A stretch of 64,000 bases of DNA from Chamaelirium japonicum (Eukaryota; Streptophyta; Magnoliopsida; Liliales; Melanthiaceae). The stretch covers positions 14,215,550 through 14,279,549 of the forward strand of contig OX393555.1 of the NCBI GenBank assembly GCA_947650365.1. Reading direction: 5' to 3'. A program made the position numbers and the translations under genes. The first letter of the stretch is position 1, and every line of letters begins with the position of its first letter. The notes beneath the pieces are model-generated. The model saw nothing but the letters and a program-made list of their open reading frames with translations, did not search any database and was not told where the DNA came from. Shown piece after piece: positions 35,711 to 49,762 of the stretch.

Positions 35711-35940
35711 CTATTGCCGTCACCAGACACCTCTCTCACCCACCACCTGCCTGCCACTGCCCACCATCGGTGACTCATCGACGACCACCATCGGTCGTCA
35801 TTGGCCCACAGACCATCCCATCGGCCACCATTCACCACCCCCGGTCGTGGCCGACACGGCGGGTGGTGGTGGCATCCCTGTTGGGATCATCCCATGGCCC
35901 ATAATTCTGCCAATCAAAAGATGCCATGTATTTTGGTGAT

Positions 35941-36161
35941 AGGGTTTGTTAGAGAGCATTGCTGATCTCCTACGGTTCTAACAAACTATAGCCCGCGGAT
36001 GCATGCGATGTGGCAATAACGGCATCGTAACTGTTGGACTGAGTGCGATTCACCAGTCGTGTACACTGCCATCGGTCGCCGCTAGTGACATATGGCATGC
36101 ATCAGTCGGCTACCGTTTTCAACTGTAGTTTGCTGGAACCGTAGGACATTCCAACCCTACT
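35941..36161. mobile_element. Inverted-repeat element, superfamily open
   Basis: CCTACGGTTCTAACAAACTA on the left pairs with TAGTTTGCTGGAACCGTAGG on the right; outer ends are TAGGGTTTGTTAGA and its loose complement TCCAACCCTA. The borders could be TA duplications. Confidence 0.45.
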
Positions 36162-36407
36162 GAGGACCAATTAGGCGGACCGGCACACGAGCCACACGGC
36201 CCAATCAGCACGGATCACGAAAAGTATTTCAGACACGTGTTTCGGAATCTTCGTCACAACTGGGAGGTGTTGGAAGACTAGTTGGAACGCATTGACCGAC
36301 TAATGTTTTCAATGTCAAACCTTAATGGGCCGGTGATGGGATTTTTCAATGAAACAATCACTGAAGAAAAAAAAGATCGGTTCAAACATATAATTAATAA
36401 AATTATG

Positions 36408-36490
36408 GGCTATTTTGACTTTACCCCCCAAATTTTACTCTGAATTAGACTTTACCCCCCATATTTCATTAATTAGACTTTACCTCCCAA
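36408..36490. repeat. Short tandem repeat, TTAGACTTTACCCCCC type
   Basis: Three imperfect copies, each ~28 bp, containing GACTTTACCCCCC or GACTTTACCTCCC. Confidence 0.6.
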
Positions 36491-36904
36491 AATTAATTGC
36501 TCCTCCATGGCCCACTCATTTTATAGAGCCAATTTACAGTACTTTTTGAAAGTAGATGATAAGATTGTGCTCACATGCATTGCACATAACAATGCTCTCG
36601 ATACGAATGCTCAAGGAAACGAGGAGTAATACTACAATAACTCGTCCCTTTCATTAAAATCATTTATCTCAATTATCTAGTGGATCTCATTTAGTTCAGC
36701 AAGTACCTATCAAGCGTTTGTAATGAGTAAAGGATTGGGATGTGGTTAATGGTCTGAATAACATGTCTAATGTAACGATCGGCATTCCAGAGTGATTTCG
36801 CCAGAACAATCCAGATTTTTTTTATATTCAATGTGATGCTACTGGTTGTGCTTGGACGGGACCAGACAGTGGGTCCCGGATATGAGTCGCAGGGCTGCAA
36901 CTGA

Positions 36905-37234
36905 GGTGTGGTTACATGAGCGCGTAAGCACGTGCATCGAGGCGAGGCACGAAAGATATTTTTATTATTATTATTTATTTTATTTTATTATATAATATTG
37001 TGCCGGGTCTATCAGATCCGGCGAGGTTCCCGTGACGACTCGAGTCGAGTGCGAGTCGGCTCGACAAAAAAAAACAAAACAAAACAAAACAAAAACCCAA
37101 AACCCAACCCACTACCCTACCCAACCCACTACCCCAGCCCAAACCCAAAACCCGACCCCAAACTCACCCAGCCTCTCTCTCTCTTTCTCTCTCTATCTCT
37201 CTTCTCTCTCATCTCTCCAATCTCTCTCTTCTCT

Positions 37235-37271
<37 letters not shown>

Positions 37272-38620
37272 TCAGACCTCTCTCCCTCTCACCCGATCTC
37301 ACTCTCTCTCGGATCCCTCCCTCCCCCTCTTTCGGATCTCACCTCCTCCCTCTCACCCGACCCTCTCTCTCCCCAAAACCCGACCCGATCTAACCGGCGT
37401 ACGAGCCGCCCCCCTTTTTCTGTCACCCCTCTTCCCAAGCCGCGAATCCTGCCGGCCGCCGCCCCCTCATCCCGGATTCCCGCCGAGCAGCCGGCCGCCG
37501 CCTCGAATCCCGCCGGCCGCCGCCACCTTCCCCCTTTTTTAAACCCGGACCCGACTCCCTTAAGCCACTCCAATCTCTCCCTCTTCCCCCTCCAGATCTG
37601 CCCCTCTCTCCTCCTCTTTGTGGTGTACTGCGCGCGCGGCAAGAGGAGAGCCACGCTGGCGCCGGAGAAGGCCGACCGACCAGAGAGGAACAACAGCCGG
37701 TGTCGGAGAAGGAGCTGTAGCCCGAGCTGCTGTTGACTTTTTCCCCCAACTAAATGGTCAGCCTTCTCTTTTCCTTGTGGTGCGGACCAGATCAGCCCTC
37801 CCTGTGGTGATCGACCTTCGTGGCCATGGCCATCGGCCATGTAGCCGGTGGCTATGCAGCCGGCGAAGCCGACCAGGTGCCGGCGGTATTTTTTTGTGTG
37901 GACCCTACGACCCCACCCCCGTGGTCTTTGCTGTGGTTGCAGCCATGGCTGCCGGTCCGGTAGCCGGCAGTTGTACAACCAAAGGCGCCCGACCAAGCCC
38001 GGCCAAACACCCGGTGGCATCCGACCACCCTTGGGTCGCTATTGGGGCAGCCATTGCCGGCCGGCCAGGTGGTCGCCGGCTATGCAATCGGCCTAGAGCC
38101 GACATAGGGCAAACCTCGCCTCGGCGTAGCCTAGTGCACGCCATCGATCAAACCTTACTCGAGCCGGGCAAAAATCCGGCGATTGGATAGCCGGCAACGC
38201 CAAGTTGTGGCTTGGCACACCAACCCCGACCTCCCCATGATATCGATCAAGCCCTTTGGGCCCACACTCGTGGTTAGCGGGCCCGATCTCCTTGGGTCAC
38301 GCTCGTATCAAGTTGATGATACCGATGCGGGCCAAACCACCTAGCATAGCCATTTGCGCACGATATCGACCTTCAACACCTAAGCCCGACCGTGATCGGC
38401 TTTGCCGATTTTGCCATCGTCCGATGCGGTTAAGATCGTTTTGTCAGAATAGCGTCATTGAACCCTAAAAAGACTTCTAGCATTGGCAATGTCGACCAAC
38501 CGAGACAATGCCCTAGGGACATCATTTTGTGTGCCAGTAGATCGATGTCCGATGACACATAAATTCTCGGCTCGGCCAATCAGAGCCTAAGCCAACAATA
38601 TTTTAGTAGCACTTAATGAC
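36905..38620 (+). repeat. Possible large Ty3-type LTR, left part
   Basis: GC-rich leader-like DNA with CT runs (37171-37270), proline/arginine-coding open frames without a domain, and a CCGGCCGCCGCC stretch. It is split from 57899-59669 by the copia insertion at a clean CATAG duplication, so the two parts were once continuous. The LTR reading comes from the right part's GGGGCGTGACA end. The left border was not found. Confidence 0.3.
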
Positions 38621-38625
38621 CATAG

Positions 38626-40564
38626 TGTTGTAGCTCGTGTGTCCTTAGCGTGGATTTTATGTATTAACATTAATAAAGATGACTTTGGTTATTGCTTTAA
38701 TTAGAATACTACTCTGGTATATGATAATACTCATATAATAAAAGGACCCTAGGGAACACAGTAGGCCACTGAGGCGCATGGTGGATCCATGCTTGGGAGA
38801 ACCAGTGGACCAGTTCTGTGTAGACCTAGAACTAGTTCACAGCTTAGGTGATGTCAGTTGTTTTATCGAGAACAAGTTGTTGGCAGGTAGAGGATGTGGT
38901 GAAGTCTCTACCACGGGAACGTGGGATTCTCATTCACCTGACCAAGCACGATGATAGTGTTGAACAGGAACCAAGACGGTGCACAGTTCAGTGATTTAGA
39001 CACTGGTGCATAAACTGTCTTACTACTATAGATAATATATCCTTAACCCTGAGAGACTATGTACACTGGGCCAACCCGTTATGTGGTGCTTTGATGTGCC
39101 AACGTGTGCGGACCTTCCATAGTCCAATACCACGGTACGTTGGGTTACCCGGTTGGCGCTTGAGTGACATGTAATCCCTACAGGTTATCCGACGTCCAGT
39201 GTTGGATGGGTGCGTTTTGATGAGTTAATCTGTCCACACAGTTAACCCAGGCCTGGTGGTTGTCAGTATGACTGACGATGTTCCGGATGCTAGGCATAGC
39301 ACCAGAAGGTGTGTGGTGTTATAGATGACAAGTCATCAAACCCTAGTTAGATGATCGATCGGGATCTGACGGTGCTCCTCACCGCCCGAGTCGTATCATG
39401 GCACCAGTAATAGAAGGGACTGAAGATTATCGGAGTATAGTAAAGAACAGGGTTACGAGAGAGTAACATAATTTTAGGATCACTAGAGTTCAACTCACGT
39501 CGCACTCTGGGTGGCTACACGGGTTAATCGGATTAGGGCTGATTAACGGAACTTTCGGTGTGTCACCGGAACAGTTAATTAGGGATCCAGTTGGAGCTAG
39601 AGATCCCGAACCCTGAAGGTTCCACCCTGTCGTTGCGTATAGGAATTGTTCCCCGACCTGGTTGGATACGTTGGATGCGAATTAGCACAATAGAGCGCAA
39701 GCCCGGAGCCTAAGAACCTAATTCACATGTGTTACGGGCTATAGGGGTATTTTGGTAAATACTGAAATATGGCTCAGAACACATTGAATATGGATCTTAG
39801 AATGAGAGGAATAATTCTAAGAGCTCATAGGCGCTGACGGAACTCGATTCCGAGTAGCGCACCTCACTTAGTCTCTCTTTCAGTTTTTCACTTTTCGTGA
39901 AGGGCGTTTTCATCCAGGCTTCACGATAGACACTTGGAAATCCTGAAAACCGCCCTCATCCCTATCCTCTAGGATCCGGACCTAGGCTGCTTGTAGCACT
40001 AGGAGATCGGCCCTATAAAGGGAATAGAGAGGGGAGAGGCTGGCCCTATGCTTCCCCCTCTCTAGAAAATCCGCCCCTCTCCCTCTCTCCCTCTTTTTGT
40101 GGTTAAGCCAAGGAAGAAAAAGGAAGAAGAAAGAGAAAGGAAGAAGAAGGAAGAAGAGAAAAAGAGAAGGAGGAAATCTCGCGGCTAGCCATCATCTTCG
40201 TAATGAATTCCTCCGTCGGCTCGTAATCCTTGCACTCAAAGACGGGATTTCGAGGATTCCTCAATTCGCAAAGGACAAGGTACTATCCGACAGTTTCCCT
40301 TGCGATTCAAGTGCGGTTTTTTATCGTTCCGTCATCTCCGGATCATAGATCCATAAGGTATGATGATTCTAAACATCTAATTAGATATATGCATGTCTTC
40401 CGTAGATCGTAGTATGCCTCTAGGGTGTCCGTATATATGCTAAGATCATAGATTTACATATAGATTGTTTTGTAGAATTAATTGTAATAAAACATACATC
40501 ATATGATCTTCGGATCTATCTTTTGCTTCCGCTGCGACTCTGATAAGCGGATCCAATTTTAACA
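38626..40564 (+). repeat. 5' LTR of the copia element
   Basis: TGTTGTAGCTCGTGTGTCC to ATCCAATTTTAACA. It contains CCCTATAAAGGG (TATA-like) near 40011 and a GAAGAA-rich leader near 40100-40170. The last 160 bp match the reverse LTR at 63137. Confidence 0.93.
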
Positions 40565-40565
40565 A

Positions 40566-40578
40566 TTGGTATCAGAGC
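40566..40578 (+). promoter_or_regulatory. Primer-binding site (initiator Met tRNA)
   Basis: TTGGTATCAGAGC, one base after the 5' LTR, is complementary to the 3' end of initiator methionine tRNA. Confidence 0.9.
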
Positions 40579-42521
40579 ACGCTTTGGTGTGTGTTTCATG
40601 TATGAATTCGAGAAAACATCATGTGAATATATGATGGCATATGTTTTCGTCGGGGTTCGGCGTAGATCATGTATATGGATTGTGCTATGTATCGTCTTTT
40701 TGCATGTGCCGCGCTAAATAGTAATCTGTGATTGCATGCCTCCGGGCGTCGGACCCCGGATTTATTTTTGCATTGATTATTATTGTGCTTGTGGATTTTA
40801 AGGCTCTAGATGGGCGGGGGTGGGGGTTGACCATCCTTGGTTCCCTGGCCATGTTTCTAGGATTGTTTCCTTTTCTTTCTAGCAAAATTGTACACGAACG
40901 AGCACTTGCTCGGAGCGTGTTAGTTTTTCGGTCACAGGAAGAAGGAGATGATGCTACATCCACGGTTCGGGCAAGCGGTACCATGGCGTGCAAAGACCCG
41001 GCGAAAGCGTGCACGTTGGCGATGATGGGGATCGTCGTCAGAGATCGTGCAGAACGGAAGAGCAGGATATCTTGGCTGTGCTATTCAGGTTCAGGGGTCG
41101 GACCCTGGACTGGATTCAGTTTGGATGTTATTTCTGTTGATTCTCTTTTCTTAGTGTTTAGAGAATCCCGATGATAATATGATTATCTATCTTGTTTGTG
41201 AGTTTGTCTCTAGATCAGGCTTAGGGTTAGTACTAAGCTTATGGATTCATCGGTGCCTCTATATGGTTCTAACACGTGCGAATCCGGTGGCTAGCTAAAA
41301 GGAAAGGTGGTAACCGCCCTCGTGGTAGTTCAGATAGCCAAGTATTGTGCACCGAGATAGACGTAGTGTTAGATTTGTTTAAAGATAACTAATGTCTCCA
41401 TAAGAAATATGATAACCCTAGTGGGATGCCCTTTCCCCACGTGGTCCTAGTGACCAAGTTAGGTTAGGATTTCACTGTGTGATACCCGTTTCTAGATGAC
41501 GTTTGATGGTAGTATGAACTCATCACGATTTGGTTATGCCACCATTAGGTTGAGGTCCGGCGGAGGTTGTCAAATGTCCCTATTTGGCCAGCATCGTAAC
41601 CTATTATGAGATGAGGTCTACTATGACATCAGGCATCAAATTGTGAACGAGGCGTCATTCTAGTGGGAGTCCTTTACACGTTGACCTTAGGCTAGGCTCT
41701 AGATCTTAGGATTGTGGACAAACTAGTAAAGTATCGGGATCCTTGGAATCTATGTAATGTGATCCTTGCAAAAAAGGCGAAAGTTGAGTATTCGAGGTAG
41801 GGACTATGATATTTTCCAAAGATACTAATGCTTTGCGGGAAGGTTTGTAATTCTAGTGGGAGCACGATAGACCAGGGTCTAAGTCTAGGAGGTCGTGACC
41901 TATCTAGATATGCATAAAACCTCATAAAAGAAGGAATGTGTAAGAGGTTCCCTCCAAAGGGGAGCCCCTGGCCTCCACAATCAACCGGCTAAGGATCTGG
42001 GTGGGAGGTACGCAGTTCGATATTTCTACCGGGTGAGAGTTATGTTTCCTTCCATGCTGGTTCGTCTAGTGGTTTCCTTCGGGACATGGAGGATGCCGGT
42101 GGCAGTGGGTGACGGTTTTTTCCTGCACCGCGGGAGCCTATGAATCCCCCTGCGGATACCACCTAGATTTGTGGGAAGCATCCGAAAGCTTGTGTGAAGC
42201 CGTTGTTGCTGTGCACGCGGGTCACATAAAGCTGGCCAAAAGGAGACTGGGAGGTCTTTCAATTTGCCATGGATAATTCTGATGAAGAGTGGGTCGTAAA
42301 AACCCCGTTGGTAGAAGCGGTTGCATGCTCTCACCGAGATGCTGTCTTCAATTCAAGGCCGATAGTCTCAGTGCTCGAGCCCAGGGAATTTAGATTCCTG
42401 GATGTCTCCACTTGAGGTAGTGAAGACATAGCGGCTGGAGTAAACATTATCTATTTCTAAATTCCATGAAATAGATTGTAGTAAACCCTAATTTTGCTTT
42501 GAACCATTGTTTACAAAAATT

Positions 42522-45282
42522 ATGACCAAGCTCGACCCCCTTGCCTCCATACTTAATGATAACAAACTTACGGGACCAAACTATGAGGACTAGAAGCGTA
42601 ACCTGATGCTCGTCCTAAGGGTTGGTAAACACACAATTGCCCTAAGTACCCCTCAACAGGCTATGTCGGGACCAAGTGCAACTGAGGCCCAGTTGAAGGA
42701 ATGGAAAGACTGGCTAGATGCTGATGAGATGTGCAAGTGCTACATAGTGGCATCCTTGCAGACCGTCCTTCAGAAGCAAGTCGAAGACATGGCCTTTGCT
42801 TCAGACATGATACTCTACCTAAAGAAAATGTTCGAGGGTCGTAGTCGGGTAACTCGTTACCTGACCATCAATAAATTGGTGTCCACAAAGATGGCAGAGG
42901 GGATTTTAGTTCGGGATCATATGCTGAAATTGTTTGGCTATGTGAACAAGCTTGGTTCCTTCGATGTCATCGTGGATGCAGAGATCCAGACTGACATTTT
43001 TCTCGCGTCTCTGTCAGGAGCGTTTGAGTGCTTCGTTACCAACTTTAACCTTAACCGGTTGGAGATGTCTAACGCAGAGCTCCTAGCGGCGCTCCAGGCG
43101 GCAGAGGACGGGATGAAGGCAGGAGCCCAATCCATGAACGTAGAGCATAATTCTTCTCTGAAAGCCAAAGACAAGTTTCAGAAAAGAAAGTCTAAGAAGC
43201 CCGTGAAGATGGGCCAGGTGCAGTTGCAGGTTCCTAAGCAGAATGGTCTGGCGAAGCCCAAAGGAAAATATTTCCGATACGACAAGAAGGGACACTGGAA
43301 GGGCGACTACCGCACGGCTCCTAAGAAGGCTGAGACAGGTATATCTCAAATCCACATAGTGGAATCCCTTGTAGCATCCAGTTGTTCTCCAGTTTCATGG
43401 ATTGTGGATTCTGGTTCCACTAACCATGCTTGCAATAATTTGCAGGGGTTCAAGGAGACAAGAAAACTGGGTGATAGGAAGATAATCCTAAGCTTGAGAA
43501 CTGAGGCCGTGGCAGAGGCTGAAGCAGTTAGAGATGTCGTCTTGCAGTTCCTTGATGGAAAAAGTTTATTACTTAGAGACATACTTTATGTACCGTCCTT
43601 GAGACGAAACTTAATTTCTGTTTCCTTATTGAATAATGAAGGTTTCAGTTTTATTTGATGCTTCTGGTGTGTCAATTAAATTGAATGGTTCCTTTGTTTG
43701 TAAGGGAAAGATACAGAATGGTCTCTATATAATTAACTCCAATCATAAACAAGATAACATAACTGAAGCTTGTGTGATTAATTCATCTAAAAGGAAAAAT
43801 TTCTTAGATAATCCAACACTCCTTTGGCATCTAAGGCTTGGACACATAGCCTCAGACAGGATTCACAGGTTGGTTAAGGTAGGACTTTTAAGTCCAAATG
43901 TTTCAGAAAGCCTACCGACGTGTGAGTCTTGCCTGGAAGGCAAGATGACTAAAAGATCTTTCCGAGCCAAAGGTAGCAGATCTAAGGAGGTATTAGAGTT
44001 GGTACACACTGATGTATGTGGGCCCATAAGTGTCCGTGCCATAGGAGGCTTCGAGTATTTCATCACCTTCACGGATGATCACTCGAGGTTTGGATACATA
44101 TACCTAATACGACAGAAGTCTGAATCCTTTGATGATAAGTTCAAGGAGTTTAGAGTTGAAGCAGAAAAGCAGACGGGTAAAAGTATCAAGTCTCTTCGAT
44201 CGGATCGAGGAGGCGAATACCTATCAGATGAATTTATTGGGTACCTGCGTGAGTATGGGATCGTATCTCAGTTGACTGCACCAGGGACACCGCAACAAAA
44301 CGGTGTATCTGAGAGGAGAAACCGAACTTTGTTAGACATGGTTCGGACTATGATGAGTTATGCCACATTGCCACCTAGTTTTTGGGGATATGCCCTAGAG
44401 ACGACAACATATACTTTGAACTTTGTTCCATCAAAGTTAGTACCCCTAACTCCTTGGGAGCTGTGGTTGAAGCGAAAGCCAAGCCTACAGCATTTTAGGA
44501 TTTAGGGTTGTCCAGCACATGTGCGGAAGGACTAGCGAGATAAGATGGAGTCAAAAACTAAGGTATGTCTGTTCGTTGGGTATCCAAAAGGGACAAAGGG
44601 TGGTTTATTTTATGATCCTGAGGATAGAAAGGTTGTCATCTCGATGAACATCTTATTCCTGGAGCAGGATTATTTAATAGACCATAAGCCCACCAGTAAA
44701 GTAGTTCTTGAAGAATTGCTTGGTACTGATGGGAGTACGCAGACAGAAAACATAGCGGGAGCCGATACCACTAAGATAAACGATACTGTAGAATCGACTC
44801 CTATGGAACCACCGCAGGCTCGTCGCAGTGGGAGGACCACAAGTGCTCCTGATAGATACATTGGAGAAGCCTTTATGGTAGATCCAGAGTTTCAGAAGGA
44901 TGATCCTCTGAACTATGACAAAGCGATGGTATCCTCTGACCATGCAGTATGGCAGGAAGCCATAGAGGCAGAACTGACATCGATGTCCCAAAACTCGGTC
45001 TGGACACTTATAACACCACATCACAATATTAAACCTGTTGGGTGTAAGTGGGTGTACAAAAGAAAAGGAGGTCCAGATGATACCGTTGAGACTTACAAAG
45101 CTAGACTAGTTGCTAAGGGTTATACCCAGCGAGAAGGGATCGACTATGACGAAACCTTTTCGCTAGTGGCTATGCTTAAGTCTATCCGGATCCTCTTGTC
45201 CATTGCAACCCATTATGATTGGGAGATCTGGCAAATGGACGTCAAGACCGTATTCCTCAACGGGGATTTGGAAGAAGACATC
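42522..45282 (+). pseudogene. Ty1/copia gag-pol region, left of the nested element
   Basis: Gag begins MTKLDPLASILNDNKLTGPN. Gag and its zinc-knuckle region, then a protease with WIVDSGSTNHAC, lie in about 42.5-43.65 kb. Integrase lies in about 43.65-44.5 kb: zinc-binding LWHLRLGH and CESCLEGK, core text HTDVCGPI, SDRGGEYLS and PQQNGVSERRNR. The front of reverse transcriptase follows (KPVGCKWVYKRK, VAKGYTQ, WQMDVKTVFLNG). The element is broken. The nested LTR element begins within the reverse transcriptase region. Confidence 0.85.
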
Positions 45283-47940
45283 TGATGCGATCTAAACTAA
45301 TCCTAAATTAAGGGTTTAATTTGATCTAAATTATAACTCGCAAGTGCACGAATCGCTTTGTAGGAGCGGTACGTATTACGAGGTCGATCCCACAGGGATT
45401 GCTAATGAGGGAACTATCTAATCTAGGGTTATTAACTATTTAACCTAAACTACTTAATGAGCAATGTTGATTTGGTTTTAGAAGATTGTGATGGAAAAAT
45501 AAACTAAGCAGGATTAAAGCATGCAATTTAACTAACGTAACGCGATGCAGTATGGAAGTTTGGATATGGATGAGATACTAAGGCGGTCGAATCCACCGCT
45601 AGATTATCGTAGATGCTATGTTTAAATTATGGTGTTCTAAATTTATGCGAGTAGCATACGGGAAACAAATCCCGTGCTTTCTCAAGATGCGATCGTCAAA
45701 GCTTTAATACGAGATTAATGACATAAGCATGATTTAATTTCAAGCATGGAGTAATAAAGCAGAGCATCAATTGTCTTAATAGAGCACAATGGATCAGAGC
45801 TAACATAGCAAAGCATCGATTGTTTAGATTAAGCACAATGGATCTAAGCTTTATTTAAACGATAAAACTGGGCTTTGATTAGCAAGACGACTAACGTTAA
45901 CTACAAGGCATGCATGACAATACCATGTGAGAACTCTTTTATCATCATAGCAAATCCGAAATTAAATCATATATAATCGTTGAAAGGCTCGGCATAGAAC
46001 ACATAAAATAAACTAACATCTACTAGATCTAGGGTTTCATCTCGGCCTTAGCATGCAATTTAGCTAGACATGAGTTTTGTTACATCAAAGAAAAAAAACG
46101 AAAAGAACAAAGTACAGATCATCCTTGAAGATTGCTCTGTAGATTCCATCTTCTTCGATCTTGTTCCTCGATGCTGCTTCGCTTTGGCTTGATCACGTCG
46201 TAGCCTCGATGATGGCGCGATGATGGCTCAGATGGACGAATGACGGATGATGGCGACGGGATGTGGAGGATGATGGAAGCCGGTGATGGGAGCTAGGGTT
46301 TAGTAGTAGGTGGTGGCCGGTGGATGTGGAAGATGATAGATGGTGTTCGTGTGTGGCGGCCTCCCCCCTTGGTTCAGTTGGGATAGGTTATATATAGAGA
46401 GGGAAGATGAGAGAGAGAGGTCCGGTCATATGAGGTGATAGCCAGAGATGATCGGAGATCGGGTATGGAGGATAGAAAGAAGTTCGGTGAGGGGGGTGAC
46501 GTGCATGGCTCGGGTTGCATGGGTTTTAGAGAGAGAGAGAGTAAATCGGATGAGAGAGAGACGTTCGCTAAAGAGAGAGAGAATACCGGAGAAGGAACGT
46601 GCATGGGCGGTTATGGAAGGAGATCAGGCTAGAGAGAGAGAATCAAGGAGGGAGAGAACTGGAAGTTCAGTGGGATCCGGTTTTAGAGAGAGAAAGGAGA
46701 GAAAGAAACGGAAAAGAGAGAGGTGAGTCCCGGGCGGCTGTGATCGCATGGGTTTGGGTTGCTAAGATCGGGCTCTGATCGGGTAAGGAAGAGAGAGGCT
46801 GGGCGGTTAAGGAAAGAGAGAATCTGGGCACTAGGTTTGGACGGTTTTGATGGGTTGGGCGGTTGGGATTCAGTTTTAGAGAGAGGAAGTCGGGCTGGGG
46901 TGGCTCGGGATTGAAGGTCGCATGCATGGCTGGGATTAAAGGGCATATGGATGGCTGTGATTGGATTAGAGAGAGAAAAGATTGGCACTGCATGCATGGA
47001 ATCACAGCTTGGGTTTGTGGCACGGGACGGCTGTGATCATGTGTGATTGAGAGAGAGTGCTGGGTGTATCGGTAAACATGCATGCATTGTTATTTCATAG
47101 AAGGGATTGGCGATCGGACGGTTGTGATGAATGAAAATAAAAGGGTAATAGAGATGAGCGGCTGCATGGGTTTTAAAGGGAGAGATGCATGGATGGGATC
47201 ATGGATCGGACGGCTAGGATTTGATGAAATGAACATGCATGGATAATGCATGCATGGGATTGTTGGATCGGACGGCGGTGATCAAAGGGGGAGGAGGTGT
47301 GAAGTGGGTTTCCATGCATGGCTATAAGGGATGGTTTGGTGCACTCAGGTTGGGTTGATGTGAGGGAAAAGAATGGCTTCGATGAGGTCTGTATCGGAAT
47401 GCTGGACGTCAGGGAATTAGGGGGTTTGGGGGCACGTGGGAAACTTGGTTACCATCATCCGAATCAATTCCATCATTGCTCATTTGCATGTGTGTAGTCA
47501 TCTTCTGGTTCAAGTCATGCGGTGCAGCTGCTTGTTGATGTCTCCTCTCGGCTAGATTTTTCCAAGTATCATTTTCTTCATCGTTCTTCAGCAAAGTCCT
47601 CAAACGAGCTGTGCACCCTCCATCGGAGTGTCGTGGTGCCCTTGAGCTAACTACATCGAGAACCATATCAATTTCCTGAAAAATACATATGAAATGACGT
47701 TTATCAGGTTCAAACGCGATTATCGATAAAAATGATAATTTGGACTATCGGGCCCTGTATCTTTCATGTATGCAATGTATGAGAGCGAACCAATATGCCG
47801 TTAGGTTCGTATGAAAGTCTACTATATCGTGGTGCAAAAAAACTCATACAGTTTACGTGTATTATGAAAGTTTTACGTAGCAAAGTGACGCTATGTGCAT
47901 GATAAAGAAGGGATAAATCGCACCAAATGGACGCTCAACA
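45283..47940 (-). repeat. LTR (3' in element sense) of the nested element
   Basis: 2658 bp, from TGATGCGATCTAAAC to ACGCTCAACA, with an AGAGAG-rich zone near 46380-47060 and many GCATGCATGG words. Near-identical to 51442-54138. Open frames here are composition effects. Confidence 0.9.
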
Positions 47941-47955
47941 CACCCCCAAACTTGA
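47941..47955 (-). promoter_or_regulatory. Polypurine tract of the nested element
   Basis: Read on the minus strand, AAGTTTGGGGGTG abuts the LTR. Such a tract primes plus-strand DNA synthesis and is typical of Athila/Tat-like elements. Confidence 0.65.
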
Positions 47956-49762
47956 ATCTTTCTCGTCCTCGAGAAAACAATCAAAATAAACTAAGAAAAT
48001 AATAAAAGAATAAATAATAATTTAACTCACTTTCGTAGGGATCGCGATTGCACTTAGCACATGCAACAAGCCGTTAAACCCCTGGGTTACCCCAGTGGAC
48101 GAGTTTTGTCTCGTGAAGGTTTGCAGTGAATCTACTCACAAAATTCAAACTTTTTTTTTTCATTTTTTTTTAAATAAAAATAAGAAATAAGAAAAGTCGG
48201 TTCCGCAGAATAATTTAAAAGTACTCAAAAATAGAATTTCTAAGGCACAAGACTCGCTAGGTATCTAGGCCAAGCTTCGGCTTTCGAAGTACGCACTTTA
48301 GGTTCTAACTATTAGTTTCCCGTTAGAAAAGATCAAGGTCAACTATGCTCGAGTGCACGGTGCTGTCTGGGCTAAACACAACTGGGGGTTTTGTTCTCTA
48401 CATTCATATCATTCTAACAATCTCCTAGAACAATCAAAGTCGACTTTAGAACCTGAGTCAAAACCAGCTAATCTAGACAGGCTAGTGAGAGTTGTGGATA
48501 TTCACATTAATACCTTTCGGCTTTATATGTGATATTCCAGTTTCCCCACATTGTTTATAACGACGGCTTTCACACTATTTTCTTTTTCTCCTTTTTTTTT
48601 TCTTTTTTTTCTTTTTTTTTTTGATCTTAATTTTTTTTCTGGATCTAATTATATATCCCTTCCTAACTTGTACCATGCCAGCTGCACTCTATGCCCATGA
48701 CACGCTGCCAACGCTCTCATGAGTTAGGTAGCCATCCTCATGTTGCCTTTATATTTGATTCACTCTGCATCCATAGGATCATTCTCATAACCCTATCGAC
48801 CAGGCTTCACTCATATTAGGGCATACAGGTTAAGACTTTTACATAATTAGGTCCTAGACCATGCTAATAGGTAGCCCTTTTCGCTATACCTTAGAATTCA
48901 CTGGTCGCTTTTCTAATGATATTTTTTTTTCAAACCAAGTGAACAGATCCGCATGGTTCATCAGGACTCCAAGTGACTATTAGGTGATATGAAAGCTTTG
49001 AATCTAGACCCTAGAGGTGTAATCCAGATGTGAAGTGAAAAGTCAAGTTTAGTTTGTTTTGACAATCTCTAAAAGGTTACTAAGGGTTAGAACCATATTA
49101 GGCATACTTTTTCCAGCTAATCCTTGGACTTTATACCTTGATTACCAAGTGCCTTATAGTCCTATTCGAGTACGATAAAATTAGACTACAAAACCTGAAA
49201 TAAAAATAAAATATATATAGATATATTTATATATTATATATATATATTTTTCGAAAAGAACAAAAAGGACGACAAAAGTAATACGATAAGAACTTAAAAT
49301 ATAAAAAATAAAATAAAAACATGTAAATGCAAATTCTTATAGATTTCTATACGAACGCTGTAGTTTTGGTAGGGGACTACAGACGAGACACACATACGCC
49401 AAGACGTATATGCCGAGCTGTCCCACTACAGCGTAAGTTGATGCATTATTATTACTATTATTTAAAAAAAAAATATTTTAATTCAAAAATAAAAACAGAA
49501 AAATTTTGTGGAAACTAGATGCATACAGGATTTTGCAAAAAGGTATATCACACCCCCAAACTTAAATTAGACATTGTCCTCAATGTATGAATTAGATATG
49601 CACATGAATAAGATGGTAGCATTATATGATTGCATTTTTGAATGACATGTATACAATGAAAGTACGAAGTTTTAAGGATGGATAGTACCGTATAATTTCT
49701 TTGCATCCTCGTTTCCTACAAAATGTTAGTACTACAAAGAAAAGAACAAACAACTAAATAGA

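Noticed and set aside
37032-38190. Plus-strand open frames of 190-234 codons rich in S, P and R
   Set aside because: They come from CT runs and CCGGCC-rich DNA, with opposite-strand frames equally long. More likely a retroelement leader/LTR than a host gene.
40728-41174. 148-codon frame in the copia leader
   Set aside because: No gag-like feature; it lies between the primer site and gag, and composition suggests a chance frame.
46374-47083. Open frames of 76-138 codons repeated at 52527-53325
   Set aside because: They fall inside the two LTRs of the nested element and are produced by AGAGAG-rich DNA.
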